A DNA stretch of 64,000 nt from Periconia sp. R9002. Taxonomy: Eukaryota; Ascomycota; Dothideomycetes; Pleosporales; Periconiaceae. The stretch's first letter is position 1. Each line of letters begins with the position of its first letter. Shown piece by piece: positions 55,318 through 64,000 of the stretch. A model generated the notes under the pieces. That model did no database searches, was not told the DNA's origin, and worked only from the letters and a program-made list of their open reading frames with translations. Position numbers and translations under genes: made by a program. Location: assembly GCA_023627715.1 (NCBI GenBank), contig JAMAHW010000005.1, positions 620,001-684,000 of the forward strand. Direction: 5' to 3'.

Positions 55318-56426
55318 ATTGAGGGAAGTGAGGAGGGGGGGGAAGTTTGTCTGCTTGTTTGTTTGTATGTGTGTGTGTGGATAGGTATGTATGTATTCAA
55401 ACAGGACAAGCAGCAACGAAAAATTACTTTTTTTTCTTAAATAAAAACATTTTGGCACAGTGTATGTATGTAAGTGCAAGTGCGAGTTCAATCACGCACG
55501 CACCCATGATGCATGCCATCTAAACCTTTCATTCTCTCGTTTTCAAATCACCGTCCGTCTTAAACTTCCTACATATGTATACACGTCATGCAACGTTCTG
55601 TACGTGTGTAGCACATGCACAATCTTTATACCCAAAACATCAATCTCACTCTGTACATACCAGTGACATGTACATAAATTTCCCTACTCAGAGCGGCTCC
55701 GGCTTACCGCGCTAAGTGGTGTTGGGCTTAGTCCCTATCTCACAACGCAAACGAGGCACTTTCTCTCGTATGTACCTGGGAGGAGGATCCACTTTCCATG
55801 ACATACATACGTAGTATATATGTATGTGTGTAGGTGTTGAAGCAACGATCGAGAGGTATATGTATCCGCGCTTTTGCTTATCCCCTCTGGTTTTCCTGTT
55901 TTGCTTTTGCGTCTTTCACTCGTGATTTCGCTGCGTCGTTACCCGTCACAAAAAATAAAACATACTACCATGTCGAATGAATAAATAAAGGAAGGAAGAT
56001 GGGTCTAACTAACGCATCACCATCGACTCTACCATTAAACAAAAAGAAAAGCAAAAAGCTTCTCGAGGATATGTACGTATGTTTTATTTCTTAACGGAGA
56101 GAGATATCAACAAGTCTTAGCTAAATGACTAAAAGGACGCACGGAGGATTCGGAATGGCCTGATTACTACTTCCTACCTATGTACCTATGGTCACAAACG
56201 CACACAAACGTACACACACATCCGCTCGATCCATCGTATTCGCCATAACATCATGTCGTGTCATACCATTTCATCCGTGAAACCCAACTCCATGCACCAT
56301 CATCATCATCTACACACAGGGGCGGCTATTGCTATCACCGCAAATAAAGCAACATGAGCAAGCAACAAATAATGAAAACAACAGAAGAAGAAGAAGAAAA
56401 AAATCAAAAGATAAGGAGAAAAACAG
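55318..56426. other. intergenic, about 1.1 kb, between convergent genes
   Basis: Rich in short GT and TATG simple repeats (55355-55400, 55800-55840); contains 3' regions of both neighbours. No gene recognised. Confidence 0.55.
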
Positions 56427-58033
56427 CTATCGATGCTTCTCAGGCGGGAACCCGTACGCCGACTGGCCCTGGATCGGCTCGCCAACGCCCGGGCTATAAC
56501 TCGGGGGCGCCGCGTTCCCGAACCCAACCTGCGCAGAGGGGGTAGAACCTGTCATCCCAGCGGGAACGCCCGTGTTACTCGCGCCGCCTTTTTGCTGGAG
56601 ATCAGCATCGAGGACGCCACCGTCGCCGCCACCGACAATGACATTCTGTTCGACACCCTTCTTGTCGCGCACGCGTCCGACGACCATGCCTTTCGCGACC
56701 GACGTGATGATGGCCCTGCGCGAGACGCCCGTAACGTCAATGTAAACGAGACCAACGTTTTTGACGCCACCCGCGAGATCAGCAGTGAGGCTGCCGGCTT
56801 CAGCGCCATACTTGTGGCCGATGGCGGCTGAGACGGCGGTGCCGCCCGTGGTGAGGAGGGTCCTGCCCGAATGACTGATGCCGTCGGCCACGGTGGAGAA
56901 GGCAATCATGGACTTGTTGAGTAGGCCCGGTTTGTACTCGGGGTTGGGCGTGCCGTCGGGGAGCAAAGCCTTGGATTTCCTAGGGCCGTGGCCTAGCGCG
57001 CTCGCGGTGAAGTTTTGGGCATGCTTGGTGATTTGGCCGACGGTCTTTGCGGAGAAGCCTGCGACGCCCGTAGTGAGAGCGTTAATCTTGCGCACGCGCT
57101 CGTGTGTCGCGGGTTTGAAGACCATGGGCTTCTCGTTTGGCTTCGTCTTGTTCATGAATGTCTCTGCACCGGATACGAGCATATTGCCTATGTAGCTGGA
57201 GCCGGTGACGATGAGCCTGGAGGCGGCAGCCGAATTCTGCACCAGACCGGACTTTTGGTAGGCTGGGAGGCGGGCCATCTGGAGATAGTCCTCCGAGGCC
57301 GGTTGAACCCTAATTTTCTTCCCGTCTGGAGAAACAATGATTTCCACCGGGCCTGCGTCTGGGTTAGTAAGTTGTCAAAAGCTATCGCACTGGAATTGGA
57401 CTCACTCTTGGATCCCGGTTTCAGCTTGGGGTCTTCCACAATCTGGGCACCCTCTGCTAGCTCGCCCACAACGCTACCGTTATCCTCGTCAACCAGCACA
57501 ATCTCACCATGTCTGCCACTCCCCACATATCCCTCGCCTGGGGCGTAGTCAGCGGGGTTGTATGGCTTGGCAGCGCCGCCTTTGCTTTGCTGAGGAGCCT
57601 GTGCGCGCTCAAGGAAGGCTGTGCATTGGGCGAGAATGGTCTCAAAGGTGTCAATATCTTCTTGGGTCACGCCATTGGAGCCCTTTCCGAGGGGTGGGAA
57701 CTCGATTCTTGTGAAGGCACCGCTGTCTGGGCCAAGGTCCCACCGTGGGATCAGGTAGCTGTGAGGCGGCTGGTGGTAGATCTGGGTCGTGGCAGGCAGA
57801 GGCAGATCAAGCTCGGGAGGAAGGTTCAGGTGGAGGTAGAAGTCTTCGGCGGGTGCTTCGTTCTGGGGGGTTGTGTTGCTGAGGTCTGCAAAGGGCGAGT
57901 TGGTGGGTACCATCAACAGAGAGAGTGTTTGTGCCCCCGAAGGTGTGAGGGGAGATTCTTCGCCCTGTTGGATATGGTAGGCCCTGATGCCTCCGATCGA
58001 GTAGAGAAGACGGGGTTCGGCGTGACCGCTCAT
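56427..58033 (-). CDS. spartin-like senescence-domain protein
   Basis: Exons 58033-57406 and 57352-56427 (53-bp intron, phase 1) give 517 residues. The C-terminal half is the senescence/spartin domain: RLIVTGSSYIGNMLVSGAE, VRKINALTTGVAGFSAKTVG, GLLNKSMIAFSTVADGISHS, ALIG-type helices (AVSAAIGHKYGAEAGSLTAD) and VGLVYIDVTGVSRRAII. Relatives (animal spartin, plant ERD7) associate with lipid droplets and endosomes and take part in lipid turnover. The N-terminal half (LLYSIGGIRAYHIQQGEE, SYLIPRWDLGPDSGAFTRIE) also matches fungal members. No N-terminal MIT domain is evident. The C-terminus is Gly/Pro-rich with PPSYSPG, a PPxY motif. The start is the first ATG; the frame continues upstream without one. 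Divergent from the TRK transporter. Confidence 0.85.
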
Positions 58034-58722
58034 GCTGATGTTATGAGGCTTTGTGAGCTTGTAGGAGGGGTAGGTGGTCAAAGGGAGAGAGAGGAGCGTC
58101 GCGATGTTGCTATAGACGACTCTTAGTCTGTACAGCGAGTTTGGGGGGTGAGGATGTCTGAAGGGGGAAGAAGAGGGTCCGTTGACTGGTGGACTCGTTT
58201 GATTGCTGTTTCTTTTTAAAGCAAGCCGTCACGCATCCATGGCAGCAATGTCGCGCGCTTAAATGATGTCAGCGAGACCACCAAGCTGTGGGCTGGTGGC
58301 TGGTGGCTGGTGGCGGTGCACCGCCACATCATGGCAAATTCTCCCATCTCACATGTCGCACCTCGCTCTCGCACTCGCTCTCCATCAGTCTTGTCTCTCA
58401 TGCTAACGACCATGTATGGGGTTGGGCCGTCATGTCGCATTCATGGGACCGAAAATGTGACGATGCGTTCGCTCTCCGTCGCCCCTTGCAAGTAATAAAT
58501 GAAGTTACTGAACGCCCCTGCCTATACCCACAATCATTCTTTCTCCAATCCGCCGAACTTTCTCCTGTGGGATTGCTGCATTCGGTCCAAAATGGCCAAG
58601 TTATCCATGTATCGCTCTAGCCCGCTCTTCGACTACACCGCCGTTGCGACGTTCCCTTCATCTTCGTTCTCAGCGCACCACATATCAACCCTATTGTTGT
58701 GAAAGCCCTCGGGGCTCGAGAT
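58034..58722. promoter_or_regulatory. bidirectional promoter between the spartin-like gene and TRK gene
   Basis: 689 bp. Holds a GCTGGTG tandem repeat (58291-58310) running into an 18-bp perfect palindrome at 58310-58327. No gene recognised. Confidence 0.55.
58310..58327. promoter_or_regulatory. 18-bp perfect palindrome in a divergent promoter
   Basis: GTGGCGGTGCACCGCCAC is self-complementary. It sits near the middle of the divergent promoter and directly follows three copies of GCTGGTG. It may be a dimeric regulator site or a chance hairpin; its function is unknown. Confidence 0.5.
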
Positions 58723-60851
58723 ATGCTCGCTACAGTCCCAGCGCTCGGCCCTCTTCGGCGAGTTGGTCGAATTCTTCGTCGCAATCTTCCCTCTCTGGAT
58801 TTTATCACCCTTCATTATCTTTACTTTGTGGTGACATGTTTATTGGCTAGTATCATCTTCTGGGGTGCTTCGACACCCGCACGAAGTGTTAGCTACACAG
58901 ATGCGCTCTTCCTTACTGTCAGCGCCATGACACTGGCGTGAGATCAAGCAATGTCTTGTATGCATAATCTGATACTGACTTTCGCAGCGGCCTGAACACT
59001 GTGAATCTATCCACTTTGAATACTTTTCAGCAGTGGATGTTGTGCCTCTTGATCATGATTGGGTCAGCAATATTCGTGTCTGCATTCGTGGTCCACGTTC
59101 GTAAACGAGCTTTCGAACACCGCTTCGCTTATATTATGGCCAAACGACGAAGGAGAGCGGAGCGGAGAAGCCTGCCCTCCTTGCGACGTTTGTCACGAAG
59201 TAGATCCAGGCCGGGGACTCGGCATGTTGAACGCGATAATCGAGGTCCATATGAACATGTCGCCGAGTCTTCTGACCCACGGAATCATGAAACCGCAATA
59301 GCAAATGCCAATTCCGTGAGCGAGAAAACCTCACCACCACAACAGACACTGCCCGGTGCCGATGTAGAAGACGAAATACATATCAGTTCAACGTATCCTG
59401 CTGATGCTGCCCCTTCGCATATTACTTTCGACTCCAGGACGCTTGGTCCTCACCACTTCATCTTCACGCAGCATGCTCGGAGGAATAGCGCCCATGGAAG
59501 TATTGGACGACATTCCTCACCCAGCACATCTCATGATATAGGTGGAGCTCAATCCGAGGTTGTCGACTCAGCTGAAAATGATCCGGCGTGCACAACTACG
59601 ATCAGGACTGTTTCTCGGAATTCTAATTTCCACCACCTATCCGAGCAAGAGCGTCAAAAGCTAGGCGGTTACGAGTATCGCGCCGTATGTTTACTCTCAT
59701 GGATAGTCCCCCTGTACTACATACTGTTCCAACTATTTGGCTGCATTGGACTCGGGGCGTACGTCGCAATGAACAGACCTTCCACGGCTCGCCGGAACGG
59801 TCTCAACCCGTGGTGGGTGGGCGCTTTCAACGCAGTCAGCGCCTTTAACAACTCCGGTATGAGCCTCCTAGATGCCAATATGATCGCATTCCAAACATCC
59901 GTCTACATGCTCCTCACAATGGGCCTCCTTATCCTTGCTGGAAACACATGCTACCCCATCTTCCTCCGCCTCATCGTCTGGACGCTGCACAAACTTCTTC
60001 CCGCGCACGACGAGCGCTGGGTAGACCACCGCAAAACCCTCCAGTTTCTCTTAGACCATCCCCGCCGCTGCTACACGAACCTCTTCCCGTCCCAGCACAC
60101 GTGGTGGCTAGCGGCGTGCGTTATTTGCCTCAACGGCATCGACTGGATGGGCTTCGAAGTCCTAAACATTGGCAACAAAGCCATTACCTCTCTACCGGCC
60201 AACATCCGGGCCCTCGACGGCCTTTTCCAAGCCCTCGCTGTCCGCAGCGGTGGCTTCTACGTCGTGCCGATCCCAAGCGTGCGCATCTCGCTGCAGGTCC
60301 TGTACGTGATCATGATGTACATATCCGTGTACCCGGTCGTAATCACGATGCGCAACAGCAACGTCTACGAAGAGCGCAGTCTAGGCATCTACCCCGTCGA
60401 CGAAGAACACTGCGGTTGCCCATCATCCACCACCACCACCAACAATGACAACCCCCACCAACATCCCGCCGTCCCCACCAAGCCACTCCCAAACACCTAC
60501 TTCGTCCGTTCCCAACTCCGCGCCCAGCTCGCCCACGACCTCTGGTGGATCGTCCTAGCCGTGTTCCTCATCACCATCATCGAAGCACGCAACTTCGAAC
60601 GCGACCCTGTACTCTACAGCGTCTTCAACATCATCTTCGAGACGGTCTCAGCGTACGGCTGCGTTGGCGTGTCCCTCGGCGTTCCGAACGATTCGTACAG
60701 CTTTAGCGGGGCCTTGGGGACTTGGAGTAGGGTGGTGCTTTGTGCGGTGATGCTGAGGGGCCGGCATCGCGGGCTGCCGGTTCGGATTGATCGCGCCGTG
60801 TTGTTGCCTGGGGAGGAGGTTGATGAGGAGGAGGATGGGAGGAGGGTTTGA
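58723..60851 (+). CDS. TRK1: TRK-family potassium transporter
   Basis: High-affinity K+ uptake protein of the plasma membrane. Exons 58723-58937 and 58988-60851 (50-bp intron, phase 2) give 692 residues. The four M1-P-M2 units are visible by their pore loops: MTLAGLNTVNLSTLN (completed across the intron), AFNNSGMSLLDANM, AVRSGGFYVVPIPS and SAYGCVGVSLGVPN, each with the selectivity-filter Gly. Between units 1 and 2 is a hydrophilic cytoplasmic loop of about 190 residues beginning with the basic cluster KRRRRAERRS. That is shorter than the roughly 600-residue loop of yeast Trk1 and typical of filamentous fungi. The C-terminus GRHRGLPVRIDRAVLLPGEE is the family's conserved end. Start at ATG 58723; the frame upstream has only a GTG. 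Confidence 0.93.
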
Positions 60852-61990
60852 TCAATTGGTCTGTTGGTATTTTTACGGGGAAGAAAGACATCAGCTGAGG
60901 TAGCTAGCTCTTTATTGTTCCAGTCTATAGTTACCTCTATTTGTGTGATGGACATGGCTACGTAATTAACTCTATCCTGTTATACTCTCTAAATGGTCTT
61001 CTTAGTCTTATTTTGATATTATTTACTCCCCGTTTATGCCTATTTACCCTCGCCACTTCATAGCCTCGTCTGTACTACTATCATCGACTCCCATTACCCT
61101 ACCGTACCTTATCTCCCTATTTACCTAAACACGTATCCACGTGTAGAACGGACGGACGTGTAAGACTCCATGATGCATGCATGTACCGGATCCGTGGGTC
61201 TGGGGCTGGGGTTGGGTGTGGTGTTGTAGTGGATTTTGTTTCATCAATGTTTTATGAATATTTTGCGTACAGGCTTTGGAGAGTGTATGTTGTTATTGGT
61301 AAGGGTACGTTGGTGAAATGGAGGAGAGGGGGAGGATGGAAACGAGTTGTGGTGGTGTTTGAATTTTACTTGGTTAGATACACGTACGTATCACCACACG
61401 ATAGGTAGGTAGGTATGTATGTCGAGCCTACATACGTCAGGACTCCTCACATACGGTGTATGTACTCATTACATACATACATATCTTCGATCATTAAGCC
61501 TTCCCTGGTTCGTTTCCAAAGACATGGGGTCGGGGAGGCACGCAACTTACTCACTTAAGAATAAAAAAACGGACGCAGGAAGCACACACAGCCTAATCCA
61601 CTTCTCGAGCTTACCCACTGAATCACCTACTTATGTACGCAAATGAGCGGTGTAGATAAGTGACCGTGTATGTATGACGAGGACATCTCTATTCGTGTGT
61701 TCATGATGTAGGTAGATATCTAGAGGACCTGTCCCACTACCATTACCAGCGCTGGGCCAGCACTTATCTATGTATTCTGTGGCGAGAATAGAAAGGGAGG
61801 AAAAGGCTGAGTCGACTTTACCTTGCCTTACCTTAGGTCAAAACACGTACCCCTTTTTGAAGTTCCCTTGCTGGAAACAAAGGGAGGGAGAGAGAGAGAG
61901 GGAAGGTTACGACAACGTCACGGGTACAAGGAATCACAGAAACAGACACACGCGGGATCACAGCTACCTTGCGCGCGCGCACACATCTAG
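60852..61990. other. intergenic, about 1.1 kb
   Basis: 3' region of the TRK gene and upstream region of the next gene. Short simple repeats (GTAGGTAG near 61403, GA tract at 61884-61902). No gene recognised. Confidence 0.55.
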
Positions 61991-63772
61991 ATGGTGGAAA
62001 AAATGGAGGAGGACGAGGGGGAAAGTGCTGCGAGGAGAGCGAGTGCCTTCCCCCGCCCAAGCGCAACAAGCAGCAAGTGCACCCAGCAGCCCGAGAAAAA
62101 AGGAAGGAGTGGCGTGCAAGTACATACCCCAAAAGGCTTGAACACAGATCCTCACACTGCTTGCACGTACACACACGTATCCTCATCACGCTCACCATCA
62201 CACTCTGCGCCGGGGGATCCGGCACCTTTGCACTCTCGCTCGCACTCGTGCTCACCGTCGTTGCAACCTCCACTATCCTCATCTTCGACCCCGTCCCGCT
62301 TCGCCGACCGCCAACCTCTCCAGAGCTCGCTCTACGACATCGCCACCAGCGTAACGGCCATCCAGACCCAAGTAGAGTCCCTGCAGGCGCTCCTCGCACC
62401 CGGGGCGCGCACTTCGGCCAAGAAATTGAAGCACGCCATGAAGGAGGCGCACCGTGACCTGGAGAGATTGCAGGGCGCAACGGAGGTGTGCGGCGATGTG
62501 ACGATTGCCATGGGAGAGCTTACGAGGCAAGCATGGCGCACGTATCGGGCGCTTGTGAGGATGGAGGAGCGGGTGCTGAGGTTGGGTGCGTTGGATGGTG
62601 CGGGTGGAGATGGGGGTGTTGAGAGGAAGAAGGCGACAGAGCGGGCAAGTGAGCAGGTGGTGGAGGAACAGAGGCGCAATGGTTGTGGAGATGAAAACGT
62701 GAACCGTAATGGGAACCATAAAGTGAAGGGGAAGGGCAAGGAAAAAGCGAAAGAGCCGGAAGTGCGATTTGAAGCGGAGATGGAAGAATTGAAGGCTCCG
62801 GAGCCACCATCGACGTACGTGCCTACTGGAGCCAATATTGCCAATATGTGGAGGGTGAAATCGGCGCCGGCATCGACAAGTCTTTATGCGATACAGGGAA
62901 AGGCTCAAGAAGAGGAGAATGTGCATGGAAGTTCACCATTGGAAGGGCCGACTTCTGAGAGCTCTTGGGTGGATGCTAGTATGGAAGACCATTACGAAAA
63001 TAGCGACGAGAGAGCTCGTACATCAAGCACGGTGGACAGGGAAGATACGTTCACACAAAAAGACTGCTCGGGGGCAGTGAAACCAATCAATATGGTGTCA
63101 CAATCCGGACCAGTGCTGGTTCGAGGTCGCACCGAGGTCGAGCGCAACTGTGAGTACGAGGAGCGGACTGGGCGACCGATACTGCGCTCTCCCGACCGGC
63201 GGCGCGAGGGCAGCACAGCAAACGGATACTATGCAACGATGCTGGTGGTGCAGGGCAACAACGACGAGCGGTTTGTGATGCCCAAGCTGCGATACATCAA
63301 GATGCACGAGGTCAAGCAGTTGCACAAGTGGCTCGCGGAGAAGAAGTACCTGAAGCGGACAGGCAGCATGAGCCGGATGGAGAAGCTGTTGCAGCTACTC
63401 TTTCTCCTGCAAGAGGGCTGCCGGATTGAAACGATAGCAGTCTTGTTCTCGCGGACGCCCAGGCAGGTGCGGCAGGCGTGCAAAGAGGTGATGCAGGGGC
63501 TGCTGGAACTTCACAGCGAGACGTCGCTGCCTCGACGACAACCGACGTGCGATGGGCTCTGGAACATCAGCGTCATGTTCTTCAACGAGGAAGACAAAGT
63601 CAAACGGGCCGAAGGGTACTACGGGTGGGAGATGTGGGATATCATCAAGGTGCTGGTGACGGTGAACCTGTTCATAGGGAGGTTCCGGCAGCAAGGGCGC
63701 TTCTCGCTGGATGGGGCGTGCTACCACTGGTGGCGGGCCTTTGGAGATGGGCAGGGAAGCGTCAGACAGTGA
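61991..63772 (+). CDS. protein of unknown function with a possible helix-turn-helix C-terminal domain
   Basis: A single 593-codon frame. The first 110 residues are Ser/Pro-rich with no conserved look and the true start may lie further in. Residues of about 115-200 form a heptad-like helical region (SLYDIATSVTAIQTQVESLQ, MKEAHRDLERLQGATEV). A charged linker follows. The last 190 residues are compact and aromatic: NGYYATMLVVQGNNDERFVM, PKLRYIKMHEVKQLHKWLAE, MSRMEKLLQLLFLLQEG, CRIETIAVLFSRTPRQVRQA (which has the spacing of a helix-turn-helix), GLWNISVMFFNEEDKVKRAE and ACYHWWRAFGDGQG. I do not recognise a named family. No transposase triad is visible, so a domesticated-element origin is only speculation. 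Confidence 0.6.
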   Translation: MVEKMEEDEGESAARRASAFPRPSATSSKCTQQPEKKGRSGVQVHTPKGLNTDPHTACTYTHVSSSRSPSHSAPGDPAPLHSRSHSCSPSLQPPLSSSSTPSRFADRQPLQSSLYDIATSVTAIQTQVESLQALLAPGARTSAKKLKHAMKEAHRDLERLQGATEVCGDVTIAMGELTRQAWRTYRALVRMEERVLRLGALDGAGGDGGVERKKATERASEQVVEEQRRNGCGDENVNRNGNHKVKGKGKEKAKEPEVRFEAEMEELKAPEPPSTYVPTGANIANMWRVKSAPASTSLYAIQGKAQEEENVHGSSPLEGPTSESSWVDASMEDHYENSDERARTSSTVDREDTFTQKDCSGAVKPINMVSQSGPVLVRGRTEVERNCEYEERTGRPILRSPDRRREGSTANGYYATMLVVQGNNDERFVMPKLRYIKMHEVKQLHKWLAEKKYLKRTGSMSRMEKLLQLLFLLQEGCRIETIAVLFSRTPRQVRQACKEVMQGLLELHSETSLPRRQPTCDGLWNISVMFFNEEDKVKRAEGYYGWEMWDIIKVLVTVNLFIGRFRQQGRFSLDGACYHWWRAFGDGQGSVRQ

Positions 63773-64000
63773 TGAGAAATTGAGGATGAAGGCATCAGTT
63801 GATGATGGTGTCGCAAGCAATATCCGGTGGTGTGCGGTCAGAGTCCGAGGGAGGCAGCGCGAGGCTGCTATTCTCGGCAGGCTGGGCAGGGAGTGGTGTG
63901 GGGTGGGGTCATTGGTGGTTCAACCGGCACCGGCAGTGACACACAGGATGGAAGGGAGGCCAGGAAATGACGATGGGCATACAGTGCTGGTAGTGCAGAA
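63773..64000. other. 3' region after the last gene, to the window edge
   Basis: 228 bp, G-rich; nothing recognised. Confidence 0.5.

Overview
The window comes from a filamentous ascomycete (Pezizomycotina). The best fit is Dothideomycetes, possibly Pleosporales, but that rank is inferred from overall gene content and not from a marker. The reasons are: short spliceosomal introns (mostly 45-80 bp, GTAAGT/GTATGT donors and CTAAC-like branch sites), two HET-domain genes (a family characteristic of filamentous ascomycetes), a secreted CE1 acetylxylan esterase, a class VI-type hybrid histidine kinase of the SLN1 group and a Zn2Cys6 regulator. The exon joins given are my own, made by eye from splice signals and reading-frame continuity; none was checked against transcripts.

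Left block (1-24.7 kb) is mostly housekeeping: a partial PCI-domain CSN12/PCID2-like gene, ribosomal protein eL20, a crotonase-family enoyl-CoA hydratase/isomerase, ribosome-biogenesis factor Rrp7, a SYLF-domain protein, nucleoporin Nup85, a low-complexity PPxY protein, the meiotic recombinase Dmc1 (eight exons), a seven-knuckle CCHC protein of the Gis2/Byr3/CNBP type, UDP-N-acetylglucosamine pyrophosphorylase and L-rhamnonate dehydratase. The last is divergent from a Zn2Cys6 regulator (25.4-28.2 kb), suggesting a small L-rhamnose catabolic unit.

Central block (28-46.5 kb) looks accessory. It holds a remarkable 1448-residue gene whose second exon encodes, in one uninterrupted frame, a homeodomain-like segment, C2H2-type zinc fingers, a Ser/Thr kinase domain with its catalytic residues, and a HET (heterokaryon incompatibility) domain. 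Next come a Ser/Thr/Tyr-rich low-complexity ORF, about 5.4 kb without recognisable genes (with a hairpin, an ACGCGT-containing tandem repeat and an 18-bp palindrome), a CE1 esterase, a second HET gene (717 aa) and an uncharacterised 249-aa protein. The kinase-HET fusion is my best candidate for an undescribed system: it could couple a DNA- or ligand-sensing front end and phosphorylation to a cell-death effector.

Right block (48-64 kb) is signalling and membrane biology: SLN1-type osmosensor kinase, a divergent EMP70/TM9 protein, a spartin/senescence-domain protein, a TRK potassium transporter divergent from it, and an unrecognised protein with a conserved-looking, possibly helix-turn-helix C-terminus. 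I found no convincing tRNA, rRNA, intact transposon or CRISPR.
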